64,000 bases of DNA from Tenrec ecaudatus (GCF_050624435.1 NW_027458555.1:248001-312000), one strand, 5' to 3'. Shown: positions 51,956 through 63,039, counted from the first letter of the stretch. The notes: generated from the letters alone by a model not told the origin. Numbers and translations: made by a program.

Positions 51956-51958
<3 letters not shown>

Positions 51959-52080
51959 GCAGGATGTTACTAGGATCAGGTTCTGTCCCTCCCAGCAGTC
52001 CAACACACGCACCTCCTCCTACCTTGGGTTTCCAGGGTTATAAGACTGGAGGAGTCTGACATGGAGAGCAGGGAAGAAAT

Positions 52081-52088
52081 ATGCAAAG
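52081..52088 (+). promoter_or_regulatory. Octamer-like V promoter element (ATGCAAAG)
   Basis: Seven of eight bases match ATGCAAAT, 110 bp upstream of the leader ATG at 52191. Confidence 0.6.
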
Positions 52089-52190
52089 TGAAGACATCCA
52101 TTTTAGATCCACAGGCCACCTCCACAGGGGAAGCACCCTCATCATCCAGCTGGGGACCACAGTGTGATCCCTTTCCATCCTCCTTGCAAG

Positions 52191-52649
52191 ATGGGCTCTG
52201 CCAGCCTAGCTCTCCTCATTGCTCTTCTCCAAGGTCAGGATCGTCACAGGATTTGAGATGAATGGGGTGGTGGGGTGGTGGTGGTGGTGGTGGTGGTGGT
52301 GGTGGTGTGTGTGTGTGTAGAGGGAATATCTGATCTCTGAATCCTATCTCCACTGGTGTCTGTGCTCAGGTGACCTGGTGCAGTCTGGGGCAGAGGTGAA
52401 AAGACCTGGGGAATCTTCGAGGATCTCCTGTAAGGCATCTGAGTACAGCTTTACTGGAAGCTGGAGCCACTGGATTAGGCAGCCACCTGGAAAGGGCTTG
52501 GAATGGGTAGGAATGATTTATCCTGTTGACTCTGATACCAGGTACAACCCATCCTTCCAAGGAAAAGTCACCATCTCCACAGACAACTCCATCAGCACCA
52601 CGTACCTGCAATGGAGCAGCCTGAAGAACATGTATTACTGTGCAAGAGA
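52191..52649 (+). CDS. IGHV5-like (clan I) V segment, open but with two in-frame deletions
   Basis: Heavy-chain V segment close to human IGHV5-51. Leader exon 52191-52233 encodes [14 protein letters not shown], with donor GTCAGG at 52234. The acceptor CTCAG ends at 52369. Exon 2 reads [20 protein letters not shown], then [40 protein letters not shown] and [17 protein letters not shown] sequence, ending NMYYCAR, all in frame. Cys23, Trp41 and Cys104 are present. Compared with IGHV5, about six residues spanning the signal-peptide end and V start (VCAEVQ-like) are missing. About four residues of FR3 before MYYC (the ASDT part) are also missing, removing the conserved aspartate. It has an RSS and an octamer-like promoter. 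It could rearrange, but the product may not fold or be cleaved normally, so an 'ORF' status is most likely. Confidence 0.88.
52264..52319 (+). repeat. (TGG)n(GT)n microsatellite in IGHV5-like leader intron
   Basis: TGG repeats followed by GT repeats occupy about 40% of the 136-bp intron between the leader and V exons. Confidence 0.95.
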
Positions 52650-52688
52650 CACGGTGAGAGAACCCCCTTCCTGAGAGGGGCAGAAACC
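52650..52688 (+). promoter_or_regulatory. V recombination signal of IGHV5-like segment
   Basis: Heptamer CACGGTG (one change from CACAGTG, first CAC kept), 23-bp spacer 52657-52679, nonamer GCAGAAACC at 52680-52688. Spacing is canonical. An embedded TACTGTG heptamer of the kind used in V replacement lies at 52636-52642. Confidence 0.8.
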
Positions 52689-53329
52689 CTCAGCCTGATG
52701 CAGCTGCAGAGCAGGAGTCTCAGAGGCATCTCTCAGTCCAGCACCAGAGGACACAGTGTCTGTTGTCTCCTAGAGAGTGAGAATAAAAACACAGGTCACT
52801 GACATGACAGGGAGACATCTCACCACATGGGGGCACTGACGCCTCTTACTGGATTGGGTTTCTCTTAAGTGGCTCACTGTGTAACATATGATTAACCGTA
52901 GGGCTATAGAGCAGATTAAGTACAGTTTCTTCATGAAATTCTCAGAGTTCAGTCCTTGATGCCCTTGAAGAATGAGCAGGTGCATTGTCAAAATTGAAGA
53001 AAATGCTCAGCTCAAATTTTCTGGCCCTTTCTCAACACATCCATTCCCAATATTATTAGACCTTCTTTCCTTCTTTCTAATAAGTGGACATGTTATTTGC
53101 TTGCTTTCTAGCTTCATTCACTTGCCTGCATTCAACTTGATGTGGGAAACAGTTCTGGAGAAATCTCTTGGTGGAGCGGTAATGCTGTGGCATTCGCAAA
53201 CTACTCATGGATTCCAGACCTTATAACAGTCAGTTATACTCATAAGAAAATGATTGGTATAGTTTCCTGGTTAAAAGTGGCCTCCTCAGGAGGAGACTCC
53301 AAAGCCTCTTGAGATAGGACGACCTTGGT

Positions 53330-53515
53330 TCAGGGAGAGGGTATTTGGGATTGATTGGATTCAGCCAGCAGCCAGGGAGAGGCCATGGTGAACAGGGATC
53401 TCCTACTATAAATCTCTGTAGTATTGACCTTGATTCTTCCAGGAAACAGTTCTCCCTACCCCTGACCTCTGTGAGCACTGAGGACCCATCTGTCTATTTC
53501 AGTGCAGGTGGACAT
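53330..53515 (+). pseudogene. IGHV clan II pseudogene, FR2-FR3 relic
   Basis: GGATTGATTGGATTCAGCCA and GCAGCCAGGGAGAGGCC match clan II FR2. TTGATTCTTCCAGGAAACAG, TTCTCCCTACCCCTGACC and TCTGTGAGCACTGAGGACCC match FR3. Cys104 is AGT (VYFSAG). FR1 is barely recognisable and most of CDR2 is scrambled. The RSS is decayed. Confidence 0.7.
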
Positions 53516-53580
53516 AGACAGGGCAGTCAGTGTGACCCTCACAGGACAGCTCTGGGGCTGGACTGCATGGGGCTTACTGA

Positions 53581-53596
53581 CCAGCAGGGGGAGCTC
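53581..53596 (+). promoter_or_regulatory. CTCF-like motif 3' of clan II relic
   Basis: CCAGCAGGGGGAGCTC is a good forward CTCF core match with one change (GGGGGA for GGGGGC). It is retained downstream of a dead V segment. Confidence 0.6.
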
Positions 53597-53764
53597 AGGA
53601 CAAACAACAAGCACCGGATCCAGGAGCAGGTTCAGAGCTGAGCACAGGTGGGCCTTTCTCCGGAGTCTTGAGTTGGTTTTGTTCCCACAGCTCTCAAACA
53701 GATTCAATGGAAACCCTGTTTACAATCGTAGAGAGTGTACTAGTCTCTTCTAAATTGTACATGG

Positions 53765-53845
53765 AAACTCTCACTGTCAAATAGTTGATTGTGACCCAAA
53801 GTGACTCTATCGGACAGGTTTGAACTTGTAAAAGGTATTTGCATA
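53765..53845 (-). mobile_element. AfroSINE fragment, minus strand
   Basis: AGTTGATTGTGACCCAAAGT and GACTCTATCGGACAGGTTTG are the complement of the conserved SINE block containing CCTATAGGGTCGCTATGAG. Confidence 0.55.
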
Positions 53846-54371
53846 GAAGTGGTTGGTCTTGCAACATTCTGTCCTGTGATCGACAATTTTAATTTTTAGT
53901 TTCAACTCAGTTGAAAGTGTAGAAAATATGAGTAAAAGTCAGCATAGCTACTCCCACAACAAGCTGCCAGGAAGAGCATTCACTCTCTCTCCCAATATCT
54001 AAAGTCAAAGCAAAGCAAATAAAAATTGTTACATGACTCAATCATTATATAGTGTCCTTGATATTGCCTTGTCCATTTGAGCCAAACGTAGTAAAGATCA
54101 AGGGATTGGAATAATCTTTTAAGTTTCAGGATCCTTCTGCATTTAAACTCTGAAAATTTACTTTTACGGTGGGACTTTGTGAATCCTTACAATTATTATT
54201 GTCCATTCCTCGATTGTTTTGTTCCTTCAATAAACTCTTTAATTTTTGAGTGAAGCTCCAGTTTGATCTTTGGAAGGTGGAACAAAAAGGGAAGTAATAT
54301 ATACTTTTCTTGCCCATATATATCTACCAATCACTGCCAAATTCCTAAAAAAGAAAGAAAGAAAACAAACA

Positions 54372-55425
54372 ATACATATGCAAATATATTAATGTATGAG
54401 GATGGGGAACTATATCTATGTGCACATATTTATAGGTTTAGAATTAAGGTAGCAGAAGGACATTGGGCCTCCACTCAAGTACTCCCTTAATGCAAGAATA
54501 CTTTCTTCTACTAAATTGGCATTCTATGATTCTCACCTTCCTAACACAACCGCTGAAGACAAAGTGGATGAATAAGCAAGTGTGGTGAATAAAGCTGATG
54601 GTGCCCAGCTATCAAAAGATAAAGTGTCTGGGGTCTTAAAGGCTTGAAGGTAAACAAGCGGCCATCTAGCACAAATGCAACAAAGCCCACGTGGAAGAAG
54701 CACACCAGCCTGTAGGCTCACGAGGAGCCAAAGGGATCAGGTATCAGGAATCATCAGAACAAAAATTTTTACCATAGTAAATGAGGGGGGCAGTGCGGAG
54801 AGGAGACCCACAGCCCATTTTTAGGCCACTGGAGACCCCTTGCAGAGGGGTCTTGGGGAGGAGATGAGCCAGTCAGGGTGCGATGTAGCAACGGTGAAAA
54901 ATACAACTTTCCTCTCGTTCCTAAATGCTTCCTCCATCCCCCCATCCCCCACATATCATGATCCGAATTCTTCCTTGCAAGTCTGGCATGACCAGAGGAT
55001 GTACACTGGTACAGATAGGAACTGGAAGCACAAGGAATCCAGGGAGGATGATCCCTTCAGGACCAGTGGTATGAGTGGCGATACTGGGAGCATAGAGGGA
55101 GGGTGGGTTGGAAAGGGGAATCGATTACAAAGATCTACATGTGACCTCCTCCCTGAGGGATGGACAACAGAAAAGTGGGTGAAGGGAGACATTGGACAGG
55201 TCAAGATATGACAAAATAATAATTTATAAATTATCAAGGGCTCATGAGGGAGGGGGTAGTGGGGAGGGAGGGGGCAAAATGAGGACCTGATGCCAGGGGC
55301 TTAAGTGGAGAGTAAATATTTTGAGAATGATGAGGGCAATGAATGTACAAATGTGTTTTATACAATTGATGTATGTATGGATTGTTATAAGAGTTGTATG
55401 AACCACTAATAAAGTGATTAAAAAT
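54372..55425 (+). mobile_element. L1 3' end, plus strand
   Basis: Starts at ATATGCAAATATATTAATGT in the 3' UTR and ends GAACCACTAATAAAGTGATT with an A-rich tail. Relatively well conserved against the first L1. Confidence 0.9.
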
Positions 55426-55429
55426 AACA

Positions 55430-55885
55430 ATAGATGTACCATTTCTGGGAAAAAGTTATCATTGATAACTAATCCCTTGTGACAAGATTATATTTGTTGT
55501 GAATATAGTAGCTAAGGAGTACAGTATAAGATGAACTTTGGACATTGTCTTAGAGATTATTTCCCAAGCTGCTTAAGGTTGTGTCACAGTGTAAATTCCA
55601 TAGCTTGTCCAAGGAACTTCTCCTTAAGATATGAGATGTTGCCACAGGATGTTGGAGTGCCTCATTTATTGCCTGCAATTATTCTGTATTTCCCTTCCTG
55701 ATATCCTGTATCTGTTGAGCTCTTTCCTCACAAAAAAAATATCCCACTACACCAAATGAGTATCCATTCTGGCCAGGCAAACATGTCCACCAAGACATTC
55801 CCAACCTTCAGGTCACAGGTCACATGGAACATAAGAATTTTGGTCAAGGAACCAAAAGTCACCCAAAAGGTCAAATAAGACACTT
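55430..55885. other. Unassigned sequence
   Basis: No gene or repeat recognised between two L1 tails. Confidence 0.45.
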
Positions 55886-55889
55886 GGAA

Positions 55890-56745
55890 CCAAGAAGTAC
55901 AAGGAGCTGTGTCTTGCCCGGCTACTGAGAGATATAGCATCTGGGGACGTAAAGGCTTGAAAGCAAATAAGCAGGCATCTAGCCCAGAAGCAACAAAGCC
56001 CACACAGAAGCAGCTCACCAACATAGGTGATCGTGAAGGGCAGAGGAGACCAGGTCCCAAACAACAAAGGTGGGGTGGTGGCGAGAATCACATCACCGTG
56101 AATGGGGGGGAGTGCATGATGGGGACCCAATGCCCATCTGTAGACAGCTGGACATCCCTTCCAGAGGGGTAGTGTGGAGGAGATGAGTCACTCAGGGTTC
56201 ACTGTAGCAACAATGAAACTCAAAACCTTCCTCTAGTTCCTGAACGCTTCCTCCCTTCCCAATTATCATGACCCCAATTCTACCTTGCGGACCTGGTTAT
56301 ACCAGAGGATGTACAGCGGTGAAGTAGGTATCTGGAAACACAGGGAATCTAGGACAGATGAACCCCTCAATACCCGCGGTAGGAGTGGCTACACCAGGAT
56401 GGAAGGGGGTGCAGAAAGGGAGAGCCAATCTTGGAGATCTATGTGTAACCTCCTCTCTGGGAAATGGGCAATGGGGAGGTGGGTGAGGGGAGACACCGGG
56501 GAGTGTAAGATAAGATATAATAATTATTTATAAACTATCAAGGGACCAGGGGGAAGGGGGGAGCAGGGAGGGAGGGGAAGGGGGAAAAATGGGAAACCGG
56601 GCTGATTCCAGGAACCCAAGTGGAAGGTGAATTTTGAGAATGACGAGTGCAAAGAATGTATAAGGGTGCTTTGCTCAATTGATGTATGTACGGATTGTGA
56701 TAAGAGTTGTATGAGCCCAATAAAAAGATTTATTAATTTAAAAAA
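55890..56745 (+). mobile_element. L1 3' end, plus strand (ancestral tail bordering copy B)
   Basis: Family 3' UTR ending GAGCCCAATAAAAAGATTTA. It abuts duplication copy B exactly where copy A has its partial tail (4317-4424), so this L1 predates the duplication. Confidence 0.85.
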
Positions 56746-57024
56746 GAATCTTAACCTCACCCTAATGCATATTCGTAACCATCCCTGTGAAATATGTTTC
56801 ACATCCTTAATCCTATACATTTACTTGTTGGTATATATTTCCAAACCTTTAAGCCATGCCTACCATCTTTTTCAGAGGCTTTCTTTGGGGAATCTTCTGC
56901 CTCAGTCCTTGCTTGATCCAAGGAGAGCGGGTCCCTTTCACTGTCATGCAGCCCTGTGTTTGTTTCTAGCAGGAGTCATGTTGGTAACACAGTTCCTTTC
57001 GTCGAGTGTGCTTTTCAACATGAT

Positions 57025-57095
57025 GGAATACACTGTCATATAGAGTCTCTATGAGTCGGAATCCACTGATGGCAGTGAGTGTGGTGTTGGTGTTA
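57025..57095 (+). mobile_element. AfroSINE 3' fragment, copy B
   Basis: CATATAGAGTCTCTATGAGT followed by CGGAATCCACTGATGGCAGT; orthologous to the fragment at 4700-4777. Confidence 0.65.
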
Positions 57096-57406
57096 GCACA
57101 AAGAAGATGATGGGGTCAGACTTGCAGTTTCTGAGAAGATTGGGAACTTCTCTTCTTTATTCCTGGGCTTCTAATATGCAGAGCACTTCATCAATTTCCA
57201 GGTAAAGTCTCAAACCTAGTGAAAAACATTTCATCATAGACAGGGTTCTCTAGGATCCATAGACCTTTTCCATAGGACATCAATGTCCTGTGGAGATTCC
57301 TCTGCCTAGCTATTACTTCTCTCTAGCAGTGTCAAGATTCCAAAAATGGGCTGGATTACTGAGGCTTCCATTACTTGTCATCAGTGATTATTTTCCCTGT
57401 TCCTAG

Positions 57407-57683
57407 TTGTCCAAGATTTGGGTCCAAGAGTGAGAAATCATCACAGATCCTCTGCATAGGCTTTGCTGTCTCTGATGCCTAGATGCTGCTGGAGCTGGAG
57501 CTGCCAAAACCTTCAGAAAAGGTTGCAGTAGTTGTGAGCAATATATTTCAATAGCAGAAAACAACATCTCATCTTTAAGGAACTGATGATGCTCAAGCTC
57601 CAGAAAAATATACAGACTCAAATCTGTTCTCCCTGCATCTGAGCTCAATGACACTGAGGACGTGGCTGTCCATTAATGTGTGA
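57407..57683 (+). pseudogene. IGHV pseudogene, clan II, duplication copy B
   Basis: Counterpart of 6944-7215. Acceptor GTTCCTAG ends at 57406. GTCCAAGATTTGGGTCC, AAATCATCACAGATCC, TTTGCTGTCTCTGATG, GCTGGAGCTGCCAAAACC, AAATCTGTTCTCCCTGCATC and GAGCTCAATGACACTGAGGA are clan II framework remnants. The final cysteine is gone (CATTAATGTGTGAGG), and there is no frame or RSS heptamer. Confidence 0.7.
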
Positions 57684-57936
57684 GGGAAACAGAGGACTCA
57701 CTACCATCACAAACACAAACGTCCCTGTGATGATGGTATTGGTCTATGGGGATAACTTGGGTTGTGGAAAGGACAGGGGCAAGAATTCTGAGACCATAGA
57801 AATGGGGGAGGCATGGGAACAAGGAGCATCCTATTAGCATCTAGAGTTTCAGTTCCCTCCAAAATGACCACTCTGTGAATATTTATTACAAAACCCCACA
57901 GATATTGCGCTGTTTATACATTTGTAGATTTTATGC

Positions 57937-58103
57937 TGTGGTAGTTACACAATTTCATGTTAACTTGATAAAAGACTGAAGGTGAAGGGGTGGATTCTAG
58001 CCCATCAATCAGATCAAAGCATGGTGATCCCTTCTTGTGCGTGTGGCCTTCTTATGAGTCTTCTCGGAAGTGTTTTCTTGAATCTCCCATTAGAAGAGGT
58101 AGA

Positions 58104-58148
<45 letters not shown>

Positions 58149-58468
58149 CATGTTGACAAGCCACGTGGAGCCACAGTGATGGCAACCAAAGCCCTGAAGA
58201 TGCGTCCACTGCCATTGGATCCCCAGGACTTTCCACTTGCCTGCGATCATCCTGCATTCAGCATCATTGCATGTGCTATGTGACTTAAAAGAGGAATTCA
58301 GACATATGGGCTAATATCAGACCTATGAGCTAATATTGAACTTATAAATTTTATCTGTACTGGCTGGGATGGTTTATTGATGTGTAATTACTTCTTGATA
58401 TAAAGTTATCTTTTACACATATATGAGTAGCAATGGACTTGTTTCGCTAGACAACCTGGTTTAACACA
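57937..58468 (+). mobile_element. ERVL-type solo LTR specific to copy B
   Basis: The 532-bp element begins TGTGGTAGTTACACAATTTC and ends CCTGGTTTAACACA, with perfect 5-bp duplications TATGC at 57932-57936 and 58469-58473. Copy A shows the empty site (TTTTATGCACACAC near 7480). Five-base duplications are typical of ERVL/MaLR. A (CT)n microsatellite is at 58106-58143. Confidence 0.8.
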
Positions 58469-59271
58469 TATGCAAATATGACATTGTATGTATTCATGAA
58501 TACCTGTTTTATATACAAATGCTATTTGTATCATTGATAGCTAGTACATGTAGTTAATGATTTTCATAGCCTAAATGGCTGTGTTGGACTGAATTAATTA
58601 ATGACTGCTGTTTCCATTTACTGGAACCAGAAAACGATGAGTATGCTATATCATAAGTTAGGAGGGCAGGGGGTGGGGGAGGAAACCAATAAATATAAGA
58701 ACTCAAATGAAGTGGAAGGAACACATTAAGTAAGCCAATTAAAAGAAAAGTGACTTTTAGGAGATAAAGTTAAATAATCAATATCGAGTTTTCCTGATCA
58801 TGACAAAAGAAGTAGGACCAGGGAGGAGATTTCATTCTTCATGTTTTCTGTACACATTCTATGATCAACTTCAGGCCCAAAGTTAAAGAGTATCACTGAA
58901 ATGTGGAAATTCCATGGAAAGCAAAAAACAAGACAAAACAAAACAAAAAACATCTAATAAGGTTCCCTTGTAATACAAGAAACAGATTATAGAGTTACCC
59001 ATCATAATCATGTGTACCCATCTCTTAAAAGGGATGGGAGAGGATGCAGTAGGAGCTCTTATGTCACAAAGGTTGTTGTGTCTGTAATATAAGGTTTATA
59101 AATTAGAAAGTACTTTTCAAAAATATTGATAATATACAATGATTAAAGCAATGCTTGATAAAAATCCTAACTAAGAGTTCTGTTTTCCCTTGAGAGTGCT
59201 TGTGTTTCTTTGAGTCTGAGGGAGAACTCTGGCCCATGATCTCTACTCATCTGCTTCAAATTTCAGGGGAC

Positions 59272-59279
59272 ATGCAAAT
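59272..59279 (+). promoter_or_regulatory. V promoter octamer ATGCAAAT (copy B)
   Basis: Perfect octamer about 120 bp upstream of the decayed leader exon. The homologous site in copy A is ATGCCAAT. Confidence 0.8.
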
Positions 59280-59399
59280 GTAGCTCTCTGCCTGCTGATA
59301 AGCCGGCCACAGTCCCTGATGTGGGAGATCTCAGAGGACAGCCCCAGTCTCTGGGGTCTCTGATATTTCCATTTGTGCCCAGGAGCTAGTCCACAGACT

Positions 59400-59825
59400 T
59401 TGGCATTCATTTTTGGCTATTTTACATGGCAATTGTGATAGACTTTGCTCTGTGTGTTTAAAATTGTGAGGGCAATTGTTTGTATGTGGGTTGTATAATC
59501 AGAGTGCCTCTGTGTTTGCAGGTGTCCAGGGTGAGGTGCAGATAGCGGAGTCTGGAGGTGAACTAACAAAGCCTGGTGGCTCTCTGAGACTCTCCTGTGC
59601 AGACTCTGGATTCACTTTCAGTGACTCTTACATGCACTGAATCCGCCAGGCTCCAGGAAAGGGCCTGCAGTGGATCGCAGCCATTAGTGGTGATGGTACA
59701 TATTCTACACCAACTCCGCGAAGGGTCCATTTACTATCTCCAGAGATAACTCCAAGAACACACTCTTATCTTCAAATGAATAATCTGAAAGTTGAGGACA
59801 TGTCCATGTATTACTGTACAAGAGA
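59400..59825 (+). pseudogene. IGHV3 pseudogene, duplication copy B
   Basis: V exon from acceptor TTTGCAG (ending 59521). It reads [39 protein letters not shown], then TGA at 59638-59640 in place of the invariant Trp41. IRQAPGKGLQWIAAISGDGT follows, then a frameshift near 59700-59710, and in another frame [19 protein letters not shown]. Cys23 and Cys104 codons are present. The leader remnant (TTTTTGGCTATTTTACATG, near 59410-59428) lacks an ATG, and its donor is GC instead of GT. The promoter octamer and RSS are intact, which is the reverse of copy A. Confidence 0.9.
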
Positions 59826-59864
59826 CACAGTGAGGGGAACTCAGTGAGAGCCCAGACACAAACT
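59826..59864 (+). promoter_or_regulatory. Consensus V recombination signal (7-23-9), copy B
   Basis: CACAGTG (59826-59832), 23-bp spacer, ACACAAACT (59856-59864). The downstream CTCF-like box is decayed (CCAGGGAGGTGCTC near 59890). Confidence 0.9.
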
Positions 59865-60329
59865 TCCCCTGTAGGGAGGAGACTGGTCTCCAGGGAGGTG
59901 CTCAGGACCCACAGAGCATAGGACTCAGCCCCAGAGCAGGAGCATCTGAAGTTTCAAGGCTTGTGGTCACATGTGGATTCGTCTAAATCTCACAATTCCC
60001 TAGGGAATCTATCTCTAATTTAAAAATATTAATTATATGCCTACTCCATATATCTTTGATTTCAAAAGTTATGTTGTAACACGAGAATATATTCTGTCTT
60101 ACAGCAACAGTCTGTCCCTGAAGGACAAGAAATGACACTCTCAGGGGTCCCTGTGTCAGAATTCTCATGACGCTCAGATAAATACTTTTCAACTAGACTC
60201 AGGGGAAATGGAGGGATGGAGGTCTGGGTAAAGATAACCATTAAGTGTTTTTGTATTGGCTGGAAATTTAATAGTATATCCTTCCACCACACTTTGAGAA
60301 GTATTCCGACAATCATTTAGTTAATGATT

Positions 60330-61280
60330 TAGTTGAAATTTAAGCAGTTATCCTATGTTTTAAATTTAATTCTTCAGAATATGCAGGGTTTTGTATTTGG
60401 TTTGGTTTGGTTATTTTTCCAAACCATGGTGGCCTAGTACTTTTTTCTTTCTTTTTTGATTTTCTGTTTTGCCTTTTTAACATGCATATGAGGCCATAGA
60501 AAATGTTTGGCATGGTTAAAGCACATCTTTTTGGTCACAGGACCACTTTATCTCCAGGAGTCATGGGGCAGGCTGCAGTTGACTTCCTACCAGTATCACA
60601 GTTTCCAGCACTCCACTCCTGTCCCTGCCTCCCCATTCACAACCCTGCTGTCTCTCTGTTCTACTCCAAGAACAAGGGAATCCCCCTCATCCTGGATATC
60701 CATGTTCCCCCTTCCCTAAGTTTATTCCTACTCATTCTCACCACGATGTCTTTGCACATGAAAGGAACTGGAAGTTTCCATCACAGTAACATCTTCCCTG
60801 ATGGTAGGTCCTAAGATGAATGATGCAGAAAATAACAAACTGCTCATTACTGCACTGTCCTGACAGCCTCCGTCTCCTCTAATTCACCAGCAACCATCTG
60901 ACATAGCCTTGTCCCTGCCTTCTGCCACACCATAATGTGCCTTTTCTCTAGAGCCATGTTTTCCATGCAGATACACTGTGCAATTGCTTGTCCCAGCTCA
61001 GCCTTCTGTGACATGAAGGAATGACGTCCATAGAAAGTATCTACACCATTCAAGTGTTCCTTTGCAAATGCTCAGAAGCAAAGCCTGAGCTCCTCACAAT
61101 TAAAAAGCAAGCCAACGGACAAAGAACAAAGAAACATATTTGAAATGCTTCATTATATTGTTTGTACTTTTTCTGCCATTTCTCCTAGATAATAAATTTT
61201 AAACTGCCAGGTTTCCCCCTCAAAACTTATGAATAAATTTCTCCCTCATTTGTCCTTAATTATCTGTCCCCCAGACAGCT
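60330..61280. other. Unassigned sequence
   Basis: A C-rich, pyrimidine-biased stretch at 60590-60720 has overlapping open frames but no recognised domain. No V segment. Confidence 0.45.
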
Positions 61281-61284
61281 CAAG

Positions 61285-61395
61285 CATAGGATCTTGAGAA
61301 CAGACGGTGCAGGACCAGACAGTGTTCTGTTCTGCTGTGCACAGGGTCCCTGTGGGTCAAAACTGACTCAATACCATCCATCCACAACAACCACA
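61285..61395 (+). mobile_element. AfroSINE fragment
   Basis: GACAGTGTTCTGTTCTGCTG, GTGCACAGGGTCCCTGTGGG and TCAAAACTGACTCAATACC with a CAACAACC tail follow the AfroSINE 3' order, similar to 28671-28845. Confidence 0.7.
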
Positions 61396-61727
61396 TGACC
61401 CAGAACTCTAATCCTGCCTTCATTCAGAACACGATGCTTTAGTGGGAAGAAGACATGCTAACTGCCCAATAATTGGTCTATTGCCTGTAGGACCCCTGTC
61501 CTGTAGCAATTTTAAAAGGCTTCAGCATAATGACCAGGGCTCATATGAAAATGTTTTAAGAAAATGGAAAACTGCAATGATGAGAAAAAGGGCAAAGAAT
61601 TTGTGCCACATTTCCTTTTTCCCTTTTAAACTCTTTAGGGCTTTGTACCTACTTATTCTTCAAGGGTAGCAAGAGCAGTCCTAAGAATTAATTTGGAAAT
61701 TTTTGCTCATCCATCTTACAACACTGA

Positions 61728-62150
61728 CCTTTTTTTAAAAAATCACTTTATTGGGAGCTTGTACAACTCTTATCAATCATAATAGATACATCCATCCATT
61801 ATGTCAAGCACATTTGTACATTTGTTGTCATCATCATTCTCAAAACATTGTCTTTCTACTTGAGCCTTTGGTATCAGCTCATTTTCCTCTTCCCTCCCAA
61901 CTCACCCCTCCCTCCTGAACCCTTGATAATTTATAAATTATTATTTTGTCATCTCTTACATTGTCTGATATCTACCTTCACCCACTTTTCTGTTTTATAA
62001 CCAGGGAGTGGGTTACATGTAGATCATTGTGATCAGTTTCCCCCTTCCCCCCCAACTTCACCTTCTCCCCCACCTTCCCCTTGCCTTCCTTGTATGACAA
62101 CTCTTATTATTAGTCCTGAGGACAACCTCAACCTTGCCTCTTCCAAAATC
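61728..62150 (-). mobile_element. L1 3' end, minus strand
   Basis: Complement of an A-tail and CAATAAAGTGATT, GGGAGCTTGTACAACTCTTA, then family 3' UTR for about 350-400 bp, becoming unrecognisable after about 62085-62150. Confidence 0.85.
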
Positions 62151-62463
62151 TCAAGGGACATTAAGAAGGAAATGCTGTGAATCCTTCATAGATATAAAAA
62201 ACATTTTTACATCTCTGTATGTAGTATTATTCCTAAAAACCAGAAATCTATAAATATAATCTTATGTATTGTGTTAGTAGAAGAATAAAATGAATTATAT
62301 ATGATAACAATTTAGCATAGAACAGTAATATAATACATGTTACCAAGGATATTATCAGCATGCCCTTTCCAACACACTTAAAACACTCATATCTGTTCTA
62401 GGAACAGAACCCTCGGATCTCAGAAGTCATGCAACTTCATTTATTGCTATGTAGTAGGAGGGA

Positions 62464-62471
62464 ATGCAAAT
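62464..62471 (+). promoter_or_regulatory. V promoter octamer ATGCAAAT
   Basis: Perfect octamer about 130 bp upstream of the leader remnant of the IGHV3 pseudogene that follows. Confidence 0.8.
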
Positions 62472-62599
62472 CCACCCCTCCCTCTGCTGATGAAAGCCAA
62501 CACAGCCCCAACCCTGCAGCTCTGGAAGTGCTCCTGGATTCTCAGGAGTCCCAACTCAGTGATCAGGACTGAGCACAACACAGAAAGCCTGGCCTCTTA

Positions 62600-63000
62600 G
62601 TTGAAAGGGGCTTGTCCTTGTTGCTATTTTAACAGGTGATTTTGTCATGAACCAGTTTGTGTGCTTGGGTGTGAGTGGGAGACACGGTGAACATGTCTGA
62701 TGGTTTTCCTGCCATGGATATCTGTGTTTGCAGAAGTCCAGAGTGAGGTGCAGCTAGTGGAGTATGGGGTTCCTTGGGGGTCTCTGAGATTCTCCAGTGC
62801 AACCTCAAGGTTGCCCTTCAATAGCTATGCATGATCTGTGTCCACCAGGCTCCAGGGAAGGACCTGCAGTGGGTGTCAAGTGGTGATGGTGCATACTACA
62901 AAGACTTCTCCAAGATGTTTTTGTATCTCCAAGAACTGCTGCATCTGCATATGAACAGCCTGGAATTCGAGGACATGCCTTTTTATTTCTGTGCTACCAT
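62600..63000 (+). pseudogene. IGHV3 pseudogene with intact promoter octamer and RSS
   Basis: Leader remnant GCTTGTCCTTGTTGCTATTT ends at about 62634 with donor GTGATT but has no ATG. The acceptor TTTGCAG ends at 62733. The V exon starts EVQLVEYGV. Part of FR1 is deleted, and Cys23 is changed to Ser (TCCAGTGCA). A TGA-containing frameshift follows AATAGCTATGCATGA. FR2 reads in another frame as HQAPGKDLQWVSS. CDR2/FR3 is shortened and rearranged (YYKDFSKMFLYL). The end is open again: MNSLEFEDMPFYFCATI with Cys104. Not functional. Confidence 0.85.
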
Positions 63001-63039
63001 CACAGTGAGGAGAATTCAGACTGAACCAGGACACAAACC
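63001..63039 (+). promoter_or_regulatory. Consensus V recombination signal (7-23-9)
   Basis: CACAGTG (63001-63007), 23-bp spacer (63008-63030) and ACACAAACC (63031-63039). Confidence 0.92.

Larger units (their letters stand above)
56750..60325 (+). repeat. Segmental duplication, copy B (IGHV-containing)
   Basis: Counterpart of 4425-9575 with the same order of unique sequence. It lacks the L1, the 6-bp-TSD LTR and the GT/GA expansion of copy A. It carries its own LTR at 57937-58468, flanked by TATGC, where copy A is empty near 7486. Confidence 0.85.

Noticed and set aside
51686..52059. Poly-His, poly-Val and poly-Gly open frames
   Set aside because: They are by-products of the GGT/GT repeat upstream of the IGHV5-like segment.
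60503..60814. 103-codon open frame as a gene
   Set aside because: No start context, domain or splice structure was seen. The C-rich composition alone can keep overlapping frames open.
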